64,000 nt of DNA from positions 83,544 through 147,543 of the forward strand of contig JAEINT010000017.1 in the NCBI GenBank assembly GCA_016342745.1, in the 5' to 3' direction. Position 1 is the first letter of the stretch. Each line of letters opens with the position of its first letter. The translations under genes were made by a program, and so were the position numbers. The DNA comes from Labilibaculum sp. Lineage in GTDB: Bacteria; Bacteroidota; Bacteroidia; Bacteroidales; Marinifilaceae. A model generated the notes under the pieces. That model had not been told where the DNA came from, did no database searches, and was given only the letters and a program-made list of their open reading frames with translations. This document shows positions 26,309-35,564 of this stretch, one piece after another.

Positions 26309-28522
26309 ATGAAGAAATGCATTCCCATTGCCTTCACAATACTATTTTCAGTTCTTCTGCTAATTGCTTGCAATCCTAATGATAACATCATTTACCAATC
26401 GGATGATTTTAAAGTTTACCCCAATAGAGTTGAACAAGGAGAACACATCGCCATAGCCCACTCTGCTGATCACATTAGCTCTAATTATCCTGGTTTGAAT
26501 AAAATGGAGTGGAAACTTGAAAAAAAACTAGATAGATATCCAAGCTATAAGTCTAATCAAGTTTTACTGAACGCCATTTACCAATTATCGCTTGAAGAAA
26601 TTGAAAAAAACATAGCTCCGGATTCTACATTTAATACAGGAGAAAAATGGAAAGGCGTTTGGACTAGGGACATTAGTTATAGTGTAATTTTAGCCTTAGC
26701 AATAACCAATCCTGAAATTTCAAAAAACAGTCTACTAAAAAAAGTAAAAGATGATAAAATCATTCAAGACACTGGTACTGGAGGTTCTTGGCCAATTAGT
26801 TCCGATCGAATGATTTGGTCTGCTGCGGCATGGGAAATATACAAATCAACAGGAGATCTTGACTGGCTTCGTAAAGTCTATTTCATTATTAAGAATTCAA
26901 CAGAAGCTGATTTAAATGTAGTTTGGGATTACCAGAAGCGATTGTTTAAAGGAGAATCATCCTTTTTAGACTGGAGAGAACAATCCTATCCAGATTGGAT
27001 GGAACCAGTTGACATATACAACTCCTACAGCTTAGGAACTCAAACTGTGCATTATCAAAGCCTAAATGTGCTAATAAAAATGGGTACTATTTTAAATAAA
27101 GATGTTCAAAAATATCAGGATATCTCCCATGCCTTAAAAGCAAGCATAAATGATAAACTTTGGCTACCAAAACAAAGATACTATGGACAGTTTTTATATG
27201 GTCGAAAAAATCATATGCTATCGGAAAGATCAGAAAGTTTAGGGGAAGCCTTAAGTATCATTTGGGATGTTGCTGATGAGAAAAGACAAAAAGATATTGT
27301 TTCGAACACTCCAATCACGAAATATGGTATTCCTTGCTTTCATCCACAAATTCCAAATATCCCTGCTTATCACAACAAGGCGATATGGCCATTTGTGCAA
27401 GCATATTGGAATTGGGCCTCGACCAAGGTTGGCAACATGACTAGCTTTAAATGGGGAATCGCCAACATGTTACGATCTACTTCTCTATTTCTAACGAATA
27501 AAGAAAACTACTTAATATCGAATGGTGATTTTAATGGCACTGAAATTAATTCCGACAGACAATTATGGAGTGTTGCAGGTTCACTCTCTACATTTTACAG
27601 AAGCCTTATAGGGATCAATTATACTGCAGACCATTTGGAGTTTAGACCTTTTATTCCTCGCGAATACAAGGGAAAACAAAGTATCAAAGGTCTTCGGTAC
27701 CAAAATGCAATCCTTGATATTGACATTTACGGCTTTGGAGATCAAATTGAATCTTATTCTCTTGATGAAAAGTACTACCGTCATGCTATTGTTCCAAAAG
27801 AAATGACAGGCAGACATAAGATTGAAATTAAAATGAATAATAAAGCTCCTCAAGATTCAAAAATCAAGCTTGTGAATGTTGTTGAAGCTCCAGAGACAAC
27901 TACGCTTAGATTCAATGAAAATACTTTATCTTGGCACAAAAAAGAAAGTGCAGACCATTATCATGTTTATCAAAACGGTGAACTTTTATTGGAAACTAGA
28001 GACAATTATATGTCGGAGGTCAACAATAAGGAACCTATCGAATTTCAAGTTCAAACATCGGACAGTTTAGGTAATTTATCCTTTTTAAGTGAACCTATCT
28101 ATGTTTACAATTCTGAATACGAAAGACTAGTTGAAGCAGAGGATTTTGATTTTAATTCCAAAACATCATATGTTGTCCTCAGCAAACAGAAAAACAGAGA
28201 ATTTTATTTTAAGATTAGAATTCCACGAAAAGGAAAATATTTCATTGACTTTTTATATGCCAACGGCAGTGGTCCAATAAACACCGATAACAAATGTGCT
28301 ATACGCAGTTTTTGGGTTAACAATACCTATTCTGGAAGCATCGTTTTTCCACAGCGTGGTGATCGTAATTGGACTGAATATGGATACTCCAACCCTATTG
28401 CTATTGATCTAAAAAACCGACACAACCTCTTCAAAGTAAGTTTTGAAGAGTTCAATAACAATATGAATGGAGATGTAAATAGTGTAAGAATTGATAAAAT
28501 TAGATTGATCAGAAAAAGATAA
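26309..28522 (+). CDS. Six-hairpin glycosidase lipoprotein with C-terminal CBM6/35-like domain
   Basis: 737 aa from ATG 26309, chosen because it starts the signal peptide with lipobox LLIAC; the ORF is open upstream to 26258. Residues about 80-500 look like an alpha/alpha six-hairpin glycosidase, with conserved-type blocks WKGVWTRDISYS, SFLDWREQSYPDW, and an Asp/Glu-rich region around YNSYSLGTQ. A linker with fibronectin-like strands follows (about 530-600), then a beta-sandwich starting at RLVEAEDFDF, the usual start of CBM6/CBM35 domains. It should act on a polysaccharide or oligosaccharide at the cell surface; the sugar cannot be named. It is not in a polysaccharide utilisation locus. Confidence 0.75.
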   Translation: MKKCIPIAFTILFSVLLLIACNPNDNIIYQSDDFKVYPNRVEQGEHIAIAHSADHISSNYPGLNKMEWKLEKKLDRYPSYKSNQVLLNAIYQLSLEEIEKNIAPDSTFNTGEKWKGVWTRDISYSVILALAITNPEISKNSLLKKVKDDKIIQDTGTGGSWPISSDRMIWSAAAWEIYKSTGDLDWLRKVYFIIKNSTEADLNVVWDYQKRLFKGESSFLDWREQSYPDWMEPVDIYNSYSLGTQTVHYQSLNVLIKMGTILNKDVQKYQDISHALKASINDKLWLPKQRYYGQFLYGRKNHMLSERSESLGEALSIIWDVADEKRQKDIVSNTPITKYGIPCFHPQIPNIPAYHNKAIWPFVQAYWNWASTKVGNMTSFKWGIANMLRSTSLFLTNKENYLISNGDFNGTEINSDRQLWSVAGSLSTFYRSLIGINYTADHLEFRPFIPREYKGKQSIKGLRYQNAILDIDIYGFGDQIESYSLDEKYYRHAIVPKEMTGRHKIEIKMNNKAPQDSKIKLVNVVEAPETTTLRFNENTLSWHKKESADHYHVYQNGELLLETRDNYMSEVNNKEPIEFQVQTSDSLGNLSFLSEPIYVYNSEYERLVEAEDFDFNSKTSYVVLSKQKNREFYFKIRIPRKGKYFIDFLYANGSGPINTDNKCAIRSFWVNNTYSGSIVFPQRGDRNWTEYGYSNPIAIDLKNRHNLFKVSFEEFNNNMNGDVNSVRIDKIRLIRKR

Positions 28523-28575
28523 TCTCACAAAATAAAAGATTGTTTTTTACTTTTTTCACTGATTGAGCACAACAT

Positions 28576-28609
28576 AAAGGGACAATTGATTTTAATCAAT
28601 TGTCCCTTT
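28576..28609. terminator. Bidirectional terminator hairpin
   Basis: AAAGGGACAATTGA stem with loop and matching TCAATTGTCCCTTT arm, between convergent genes. Nearly identical to 29953-29986. Confidence 0.85.
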
Positions 28610-28657
28610 CTATATCTATTGTTATGAAATACTTAAAGTCTTAAAAAAATCACAAAC

Positions 28658-29572
28658 TTAATTCTCAAAACCAATCATTTCCTTAACCATCCCCAAGCTT
28701 TTCTTTATCGTTAAATGGATAAATTCTATTTTTATTTCGGCAAACAAAATACCTCCAAAAATCAACAAACCTCCAATAATTGTTTTTTCGGTTAAGGCCT
28801 CGTTCAAATAGAAAAATGCTGTAATTGCAGCAAACAAAGGTTCAAATGAAAAAATAATTGAGGTTGTAATTTCTGAGATATACTTCTGATAGTAGTTTTG
28901 AACGGTATACATGTATGCAGTAGCAAATAAAGCAGTAAATAGGATAGCCTGCCACAGCTTGTACTGAGTTGGGAAATACAGTTCTCCTTTAATTGCTGCA
29001 TAAACGATACAAACCACACCAACCATAAAAAACTGAGTAATAGAAAGTAAGACACCATCACTCTGTTTACTATACTTTCCAACCATAATAATGTAAATGG
29101 CAAAAAGAATTGCGGATAGAAATACCCATACATCGCCGATATTAAAAGCAATACTACTTCCTAATGTTAGGAAACTTAATCCAAGAGTAGCCAAAACTAC
29201 AGCAATGAAAACAGAAAGACTCGGTAATCTTCGTTGCATCACGGATAGGATAATTGGCACAAAAACCACCGACAATCCAGTTATGAATCCTCCCATTGAT
29301 GCGCTTGTATATTGTAAGCCAATTGTCTGAGCAAGAAAACTTAACAAAAGAGGCACAGACAATAAAGCACCAAATTTAAAAGTGTTTCGATCGAATTTTC
29401 TCAAGCGTTTTATAAAAATTAGTATCAATACAATGCTTGCTAATAAGAAACGACACCCCAGAAACCCCGCAACACTCATAAGCGATACGGCATCCTTAAT
29501 AAAAACAAAGGTCATCCCCCAAAATAGGGTTCCTAATAGCAAAAGTAAAATGGTTTTGACTTTTAAATTCAT
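28658..29572 (-). CDS. EamA/DMT-family transporter
   Basis: 304 aa with ten predicted TM segments and two EamA halves. The start of the first half reads LLGTLFWGMTFVFIKDAV, typical for the family. The substrate is not predictable; family members export amino acids or metabolites. Transcribed alone, with an unusually long upstream region that has stem-loops (29706-29847). Confidence 0.88.
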   Translation of the reverse strand: MNLKVKTILLLLLGTLFWGMTFVFIKDAVSLMSVAGFLGCRFLLASIVLILIFIKRLRKFDRNTFKFGALLSVPLLLSFLAQTIGLQYTSASMGGFITGLSVVFVPIILSVMQRRLPSLSVFIAVVLATLGLSFLTLGSSIAFNIGDVWVFLSAILFAIYIIMVGKYSKQSDGVLLSITQFFMVGVVCIVYAAIKGELYFPTQYKLWQAILFTALFATAYMYTVQNYYQKYISEITTSIIFSFEPLFAAITAFFYLNEALTEKTIIGGLLIFGGILFAEIKIEFIHLTIKKSLGMVKEMIGFEN

Positions 29573-30007
29573 GGTTCAATTATTGGAAAATGTAAAGAAA
29601 GATTGAAATTAAACTACCTACTCGATATAACTGGACATACGAACAAATTGCTAAAACCATTGGCTTTAGATTGATGGCAAACAAACATAAATACTTTAAA
29701 TTACTGTACCAGAATAGCTTCATAAGTCATTTATTCTAATGATGAAGCTATGGTACGCAGATGAAATCTGTGATGAGCTAAAGTGATATTCGAAGTCTTC
29801 CATAGCAGGAATATCACCTAATGTTATGTTTTAGCTGCTCAATCTGCTGCGAATATATCTTTTTTTACCTGTAGAAACAAAAAAACATTGCTAAAAACAA
29901 TTTTTCCAATCCTGAAAAAAATTGAATTCAAGTAATTAGAGCATTATACAAGAAAGGGACAATTGATTTTCATCAATTGTCCCTTTTATATCGTAGTTAT
30001 TGGTTCG
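29573..30007. other. Long gap with clustered stem-loops
   Basis: No protein gene is convincing. Three hairpins are clustered: 29706-29756 (GTACCA plus TAGCTTCAT stems with a 3-nt bulge), 29757-29773 (CGCAGAT/ATCTGTG), and 29783-29817 (GTGATATTC/GAATATCAC). AGCTAAA at 29777 can pair with TTTAGCT at 29830, enclosing the third hairpin. The region may be a structured leader for the EamA gene (minus strand) or a small RNA. No known riboswitch class is recognised. Confidence 0.4.
29953..29986. terminator. Terminator hairpin after psd
   Basis: AAAGGGACAATTGAT stem, loop TTTC, then matching arm and a T/A run on either side. Lies 22 bp past the psd stop. Near copy of the hairpin at 28576-28609. Confidence 0.8.
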
Positions 30008-30901
30008 CTACACAATGAATTTAGTCCCAATACTTTCACCCATTTGAACTGCAGTCTCGAATCCTCCTTTTGTATTTTTTATTAAATCATCCGAAAATTT
30101 CATCTTGTTCTTTTCAAAAAAGAGAACGACAGTAGAACCTCCAAAAGCAAAGTACCCCTTTTCATCACCACTCTTAACTTCAGAATTATTAGTATATGTT
30201 TGAATGATACTTCCAACCATAGTTGCCCCAACTTCTGATATTAAAACATCTCCATAATCTTCTGTTTTAAGTGTGCTGTACACTCTTAAATTACGACAGA
30301 ATATCTCCAAACTTTCCCTTAAAGCCATTGGAGAAACAGAAAAATATCTCCCTTTAATTTCTTTAGATTCAGATATCAACCCACTAGCAGGAAAATGGAA
30401 ACGATGATAATCTGCTGGTGCTAAACGCACAATTAACATAGATCCATCAGCATATTTTTCTGATAACAATTCATTATCTAAGAAACTTTGAACTGTAAAC
30501 TGAGATCCTTTTAGAAAGAAGGATGGAATGTCCTTAATAGACTGAAATGCTATCGCTTTTCCATCTGCTGGAGATACCACACCATCGGCAATAGGCCTTT
30601 TATCCATTCGGATTTTTCGATAGAAAAACTCATTAAAGTTCTTAAATGCATTACTATCCGAAATATTATAAAGAGACAGGTCAATTTGATTCTTTTCTAT
30701 AAACTTATCTATTTGAGGTTTAGATAATCGGCTATTCATAAACCAACCTCCAACAACTGAAACAATTTTCCTTTTAACTAATAAATGAAGAGAAGCCTTT
30801 CCTAATACCGAGCTGTACAACCATTTTAAAATTCCTTCACCTGGAACCAATTCGTCAACAATTTCACCACTTATTCGTTCTATATATTTTATACTTGTCA
30901 T
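30008..30901 (-). CDS. psd: Phosphatidylserine decarboxylase proenzyme
   Basis: 297 aa. The self-cleavage motif is FGGST near residues 253-257, where the Ser becomes the pyruvoyl group. The VVSPADGK block (near residue 103) and YHRFHFPASG block are also present. It converts phosphatidylserine to phosphatidylethanolamine at the membrane. Length fits the longer class of bacterial enzymes. A TAAATTTG element lies at 30935-30928 on the minus strand, 27 bp before the start. Confidence 0.95.
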   Translation of the reverse strand: MTSIKYIERISGEIVDELVPGEGILKWLYSSVLGKASLHLLVKRKIVSVVGGWFMNSRLSKPQIDKFIEKNQIDLSLYNISDSNAFKNFNEFFYRKIRMDKRPIADGVVSPADGKAIAFQSIKDIPSFFLKGSQFTVQSFLDNELLSEKYADGSMLIVRLAPADYHRFHFPASGLISESKEIKGRYFSVSPMALRESLEIFCRNLRVYSTLKTEDYGDVLISEVGATMVGSIIQTYTNNSEVKSGDEKGYFAFGGSTVVLFFEKNKMKFSDDLIKNTKGGFETAVQMGESIGTKFIV

Positions 30902-30927
30902 ATTTTGCTTGAGAGGATTTCAGAGTA

Positions 30928-30935
30928 CAAATTTA
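30928..30935 (-). promoter_or_regulatory. -7 element of psd
   Basis: TAAATTTG on the minus strand matches TAnnTTTG; no good -33 element is seen at 19-21 bp. Confidence 0.45.
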
Positions 30936-31057
30936 AAAGTATTACTATTAAACACCTACAATTCTAGTACTTTCTTTGTTTTTAGTGCAAATTCTTTAGT
31001 GATACTTCAAATATTTTAGCAAAATAGAGAAGTAAATAATAAAATCAGCCAATCTAA

Positions 31058-31093
31058 AAAAAAGGAACAATCACATTTGAATATTCCTTTTTT
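31058..31093 (-). terminator. Probable terminator after ovoA
   Basis: AAAAAAGGAA and TTCCTTTTTT arms around a 16-nt loop, 19 bp after the ovoA stop. AT-rich, so of moderate strength. Confidence 0.5.
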
Positions 31094-31111
31094 CAATTTC
31101 AAAACAATTTC

Positions 31112-33247
31112 TTATTTCTTCCTCCAAATGGTCATTTGCGCAATGGTATGTTGATATTTCCGAGCTGTTTCCCGAATAACAAAAGGAACATCTTTAGGTT
31201 CATCGATCAGTTCGAATTTTTCATCTAAAATCTCCTTCAAACCGTCTAATGTTGTAAAAGGTTCTCCATCTTTTCGATAACCACCAACCCACTTATCTGC
31301 CTCGGTAAATTCCTCTAACCAAGTGTAAGGAGAAGTAAGAACCAAAATTCCATTTTCATTTAATCGAGTAGAAATTTCTTGCAAAAATTTAAGTGGATCA
31401 TATAATCGGTCAATTAAATTCCCAGCAAATATCAGATCGTAATCGGTAAAAATCGACTTTAAATTGCATGCGTCTGCTTGGTAAAAAGAAACCTTATCGC
31501 GAGAAGCGTCTAAATCGTAATCGCTCAGTTTTAATTCTTGGTAAGTTGATAATTTACCTTCTTCTTGTCGGATGTAATTTAGTTTTCCTGTTTCTTTTAA
31601 TTGGGTCCCAATTCTAATAAAACGAGCAGAAAAATCCAGTCCTGTCACCTTATCAAAAGTCTTTGCTAACTCCAATGTCGTTCTTCCTGTTGCACAACCC
31701 AAGTCGAGAGCATTTCCTTTGTTCAAATTCGTCAAATGCTTATCCAACAAGCTCAAACAAGCTTTGGAATAATTTTCAACACCAAAATATTCTTGTCCAT
31801 ACTGAAATTCACAATATTGCGAGACCAAATCATCCGTTTCGTAATAATCTGTCTCAATTTCTACCTCAACATCCGATTCTATGTATCGAAAACCCGCATG
31901 CTGAAAGAAATGTCTACGAAATGCATAGCGAGAATCACGAATCGCCAAGTTCCCTGTTGAAATCCACGAACCACCTTTTATTAAATTATGCTTTGCATCG
32001 AAAGTTGGTGTCGAAAAATCATCATAAAAAGGATGAATTTCAAATCCGTCCAAACCAGAAATTGGCATTTCGGTCCATTGCCAAACATTTCCAATCACAT
32101 CATAAAAACCCTTTGTTTCAAATCGATCTACCGGACAAGAAGATGCATAATGTTCCAGATTGATATTTCCTGGAGCTGTTTGCCATTCAGGCTGATCTTC
32201 TATTTTTAAAGAATCGCGAAGTAGGTAGTATTCAGCTTCAGTAGGCATGCGCAATTTCTTTCCTGTTTTAGCAGATTTCCAATTGCAAAATGCTTTTGCC
32301 TCCAAATAATTCACCTCTGCAGGCCAATTCCATGGCATATCAATTTGATTTAGCATTGATCGGAATTTCCAAGTTTCTCCCTCTTTTTCCCAGAACAAAG
32401 GATATTCGCATTTCTTGTATTGAACCCAACTCCATCCTTCTTCAGTCCACCACTTCTCAGTTTGGTATCCTGCATCATCAACGAAAGTTTTAAATTCCTG
32501 ATTCGAAACCAAATATTTAGCTGCACGAAACGATTTTACCTTTGAATTGTACTTACCAAACTCATTATCCCAACCATACAATGGATTCTCTTTGCTTTTG
32601 CCAATTGATACCTTTCCTGATTTTACTTTTTTCAATTCATTTTCAGGCGCATTCCCCCATTCTTCACAAATCTTAAACAAAAAATTTTCCTTAACTAAGT
32701 CAATTGGCAGTTGTCGAATTAATACAGATGATGTTTCAATATGAATTCTTTGGTGTTCAATTCCCATTACAATTACCCAAAACTGACTTTCCCAATTAAT
32801 TGGAATGGTAAGTGGAAGCTCCAAAATCAAATTTTCGATCATCTTTTTGGCTTCAACTCGATATTCTTTAGTCTCTTGAATTGTTGGCCAATCGTAGTGC
32901 TTATCGTTTAAGTCATCCCACGACATTTCATCAACACCCACAGCAAACATCGATTCATATTTTGGATTGAGACGTTCTGAAATAATACCAGCGAGTATCA
33001 ATTTATTCACATAAAATGTTGCTGTATGGCCAAAGTAAAAAGCCAACGGGTGACGGAGTGGATCGGCTCGATGCAGAAAAGCCTCCTGACCATTCAAACA
33101 GTCATATAATCTCTCATCTAACTCCCATGTTGCTCTAAAATAAGTAAGTAGTTCTGCTCTTTTTTCTTCTGGTGAACCTTCGTTCAATATCGGTGTTTTG
33201 GTCACAAGTAAATCTCGATCGCTTATTGTTTCTATCATATTATTCAT
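31112..33247 (-). CDS. ovoA: 5-histidylcysteine sulfoxide synthase / mercaptohistidine methyltransferase
   Basis: 711 aa in the three-part OvoA layout. Residues about 30-190 are a DinB-like domain with the iron-binding HX3HXE motif (H165, H169, E171). The middle (about 200-450) is an FGE-sulfatase-like domain ending in HAGFRYIES. Residues about 480-711 are a SAM methyltransferase with ALDLGCATGRTTLE. OvoA joins histidine and cysteine using O2 and then methylates the product on the pi nitrogen, giving ovothiol, a cytosolic redox thiol. The cleavage step needs a separate PLP lyase, not seen in this window. It is transcribed towards psd and lies close to oxyR. Confidence 0.93.
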   Translation of the reverse strand: MNNMIETISDRDLLVTKTPILNEGSPEEKRAELLTYFRATWELDERLYDCLNGQEAFLHRADPLRHPLAFYFGHTATFYVNKLILAGIISERLNPKYESMFAVGVDEMSWDDLNDKHYDWPTIQETKEYRVEAKKMIENLILELPLTIPINWESQFWVIVMGIEHQRIHIETSSVLIRQLPIDLVKENFLFKICEEWGNAPENELKKVKSGKVSIGKSKENPLYGWDNEFGKYNSKVKSFRAAKYLVSNQEFKTFVDDAGYQTEKWWTEEGWSWVQYKKCEYPLFWEKEGETWKFRSMLNQIDMPWNWPAEVNYLEAKAFCNWKSAKTGKKLRMPTEAEYYLLRDSLKIEDQPEWQTAPGNINLEHYASSCPVDRFETKGFYDVIGNVWQWTEMPISGLDGFEIHPFYDDFSTPTFDAKHNLIKGGSWISTGNLAIRDSRYAFRRHFFQHAGFRYIESDVEVEIETDYYETDDLVSQYCEFQYGQEYFGVENYSKACLSLLDKHLTNLNKGNALDLGCATGRTTLELAKTFDKVTGLDFSARFIRIGTQLKETGKLNYIRQEEGKLSTYQELKLSDYDLDASRDKVSFYQADACNLKSIFTDYDLIFAGNLIDRLYDPLKFLQEISTRLNENGILVLTSPYTWLEEFTEADKWVGGYRKDGEPFTTLDGLKEILDEKFELIDEPKDVPFVIRETARKYQHTIAQMTIWRKK

Positions 33248-33372
33248 AAAATTTTGGCTTTGAATTATTCACTGTTTCATCGCGAAATGAAGTTAACAAA
33301 TATTCTAGCTCATTCAAAGCTCATTTATTCCTGTGCTAATGATTTAAACTATCATACGGGTAATTACTCTCC

Positions 33373-33690
33373 TTATTTCTCAAAAAAGTAATCCGATTCC
33401 ACTTTACAAATTCGGACAGCATAACTTTTATACCAATCTGCCTTCCCTCTTTCTTGTGCAATTTGATGAGCTGGATGTTTCTGCCAATTCTTGATAGCTT
33501 CTATGCTCTCCCAATAAGATACTGTTATGCCCAATTCACTTCTAGCTGATTCTACTCCTAAAAAACCGACTTGTCTTTTCGCCAAGTCCATCATCGAATC
33601 AGCCATTTGTTCATAATCATTATCGCTCTTGGTTCTTTCCGAAGAAAAAATTACAGCGTAGTAGGGTGGTTTTATATTTTTTGCAATCAT
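33373..33690 (-). CDS. ABM-family (antibiotic biosynthesis monooxygenase fold) protein
   Basis: 105 aa, one ferredoxin-like alpha/beta domain: YYAVIFSSER at the start and GITVSYWESIEAIKNWQKHP in the second half, as in small YgiN-like or heme-degrading-like ABM proteins. Its ATG overlaps the oxyR stop by one base (TAATG), so translation is probably coupled and the protein likely serves the oxidative stress response. Substrate unknown. Confidence 0.8.
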   Translation of the reverse strand: MIAKNIKPPYYAVIFSSERTKSDNDYEQMADSMMDLAKRQVGFLGVESARSELGITVSYWESIEAIKNWQKHPAHQIAQERGKADWYKSYAVRICKVESDYFFEK

Positions 33691-34634
33691 TACTCCACAA
33701 AATTAGTTTTCACAATCTCTTTATTCTCTTTTCCAAGCATCTGACTTGGAACATTATCCCTGATAACTTCACTAATAACACTTAAAATATTCTTTCTTAC
33801 TTCTGTTTTTAAAGAAAGCATTGTTACCTCTCGAACTTTTTGCTTGCCCTTAATATCTTTAATCATCTCTTCCTGCTCCGAAGGAATCATTAAGGTAGAT
33901 AATTCGGGTAAAAAAGTTATTCCTCCTTTGTATTCTACAATTCGTCTTAAAGCGTCAATATTATTACTTTCGTAGATAAAATCACCACCTTGATTGGCAT
34001 GCATCTTACAGATATTAGTTACCTGATCCATAAAACAATTCCCCTCTTTCAACAACCAAACATCAGAATTATCCAATTCACTAATTGCTATTTCATCTTG
34101 TGCATACAATTCATGTTTTTCTGAAACGTACAAATAGAAACGTTCATAAAACAAGGGTGTAAATTCCAGATTACTTTTCGACTCAATAGGTGTAGAAATA
34201 ATACCAGCATGGTATGTTCCGTCCTTTACTCCACGCAAAACATCTTCGGTAATGGCTTCTTGAACTTTCAGTTTAATTTTAGGATATTTTTCATTTAAGT
34301 CACCTACAAAAAGAGGTACTAAAAATGGAGATAAGGTTGGAATAATACCCAAGCAAATATCCCCTTGAACTTCCTCGGATAATTGTAAAGCAAAAGCCTC
34401 CAAATGTTTTGATTCTGTAACAAGAGACTGCGCTTTTTCGAGAAAAGCAAGACCATTTAATGTTGGTTCAACCTTCTTATTCGAACGATCGAATAAAATG
34501 ATGCCCAACTCTACTTCTAATGCTTGAATCTGTAAACTGACAGCGGGTTGCGAAACACCCATCGATTTGGCCACCCTTCCATAACTTCCCAATTGGCCTA
34601 AGGCTAAAGCATAATTTAATTGTTTTAAGGTCAT
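33690..34634 (-). CDS. oxyR: OxyR-type LysR regulator
   Basis: 314 aa from ATG 34634; an upstream ATG at 34661 would add nine residues not expected for the family. N-terminal winged helix TLKQLNYALALGQLGSYGR. The effector domain keeps the OxyR redox pair: EGNCFMDQVTNIC, Cys200 and Cys209, with the same x8 spacing as the E. coli peroxide-sensing cysteines. It should sense H2O2 by disulfide formation and activate defence genes. Coupled with the ABM gene downstream. Confidence 0.88.
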   Translation of the reverse strand: MTLKQLNYALALGQLGSYGRVAKSMGVSQPAVSLQIQALEVELGIILFDRSNKKVEPTLNGLAFLEKAQSLVTESKHLEAFALQLSEEVQGDICLGIIPTLSPFLVPLFVGDLNEKYPKIKLKVQEAITEDVLRGVKDGTYHAGIISTPIESKSNLEFTPLFYERFYLYVSEKHELYAQDEIAISELDNSDVWLLKEGNCFMDQVTNICKMHANQGGDFIYESNNIDALRRIVEYKGGITFLPELSTLMIPSEQEEMIKDIKGKQKVREVTMLSLKTEVRKNILSVISEVIRDNVPSQMLGKENKEIVKTNFVE

Positions 34635-34779
34635 CCTATAACTTTTTCTTATTAAACACATGAAGTTAATTAAAAATTAGAATATTGAAACCTGTACATT
34701 TAAGAATATGAGCGAACCGATTTCAAAATAATTCAATATTGTTATGGATTATGCACTTACAATTGCATTGTTTTTTAAC

Positions 34780-34810
34780 TTTGCGCTCTGAAATAGCAAT
34801 ATTATCTTTG
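34780..34810 (+). promoter_or_regulatory. Bacteroidota promoter of mtnN-luxS
   Basis: TTTG at 34780-34783, a 19-bp spacer, and TATCTTTG at 34803-34810: a full match to the Bacteroidota -33/-7 consensus. Start of transcription expected around 34816. A second TAACTTTG lies at 34776-34783. Confidence 0.75.
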
Positions 34811-34848
34811 TACGCTGTACTGGATACTTACTACTTGATACTTTAAAA

Positions 34849-35553
34849 ATGAAAATAGGAATTATAGGTGCAATGGAGGTTGAGGTTGTTAAACTTCGCG
34901 ATCAATTGTCCAACAGAAATGAACAAAAAAAAGGTTCGTTTGTTTTTTATACTGGTAATTTGAACGATGTAGAAATCGTTTTACTTCAATCGGGAATTGG
35001 AAAAGTAAACGCAGCAATTGGAGCAGCTGTATTAATTGACACTTTTCAGCCTGACTATGTTATTAACACTGGAGCTGCTGGCGGTTTCCCTGGCGATTTA
35101 AAAGTTGGTGATATTGTAATTTCACAAGAGCTAATCCATCATGATATGGATTGTACTGTTTTTGGTTACAAAATGGGACAAGTTCCAGGAATGCCAGAAA
35201 GTTTTAAGGCTGATGATAAATTAATCGCTTTAGCGGATAAAACAATTCATCAGTTTAGCGATATAAATACTAAAAAAGCTACGATTCTTACCGGTGATCA
35301 ATTTATGAACAATCCGGAAGCTACAAGTAGAATAAAAGAAATGTTTCCATCTGCCGAAGCTGTTGAAATGGAAGGTGCTGCAATCGCACAAGCCTGTTAT
35401 CAGTTCAACATTCCATTTGTGGTTATCCGATCTATTTCGGATATTGCAGGACAGGAGAATGCAATGCAGTACGAAGAATTTGTTGAAATTGCCGCAGTCA
35501 ATTCAGCCAAAATGGTGACTGAGATGGTAAATGAGTTGGGAAATCAGAAATAA
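34849..35553 (+). CDS. mtnN: 5'-methylthioadenosine/S-adenosylhomocysteine nucleosidase
   Basis: 234 aa, family length. Typical blocks: start MKIGIIGAMEVEV, GIGKVNAAIGAA, NTGAAGG, EMEGAAIAQ (substrate ribose binding) and RSISDIA with the catalytic Asp. It removes adenine from S-adenosylhomocysteine and methylthioadenosine, giving S-ribosylhomocysteine for LuxS, whose gene starts 11 bp downstream. Strong consensus promoter upstream. Confidence 0.96.
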   Translation: MKIGIIGAMEVEVVKLRDQLSNRNEQKKGSFVFYTGNLNDVEIVLLQSGIGKVNAAIGAAVLIDTFQPDYVINTGAAGGFPGDLKVGDIVISQELIHHDMDCTVFGYKMGQVPGMPESFKADDKLIALADKTIHQFSDINTKKATILTGDQFMNNPEATSRIKEMFPSAEAVEMEGAAIAQACYQFNIPFVVIRSISDIAGQENAMQYEEFVEIAAVNSAKMVTEMVNELGNQK

Positions 35554-35564
35554 AAAAAGAGAAC

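Noticed and set aside
29605..29739. Short open stretch reading YNWTYEQIAKTIGF, HTH-like
   Set aside because: About 47 codons without a start codon and ended by a stop; it could be a gene remnant, but no second piece of evidence supports it.
29706..29773. tRNA or tmRNA gene
   Set aside because: The stems do not form a cloverleaf, and there is no T-loop GTTCRA or CCA-type end.
31663..32163. 166-codon plus-strand frame
   Set aside because: Antisense to ovoA, whose domain motifs are unambiguous.
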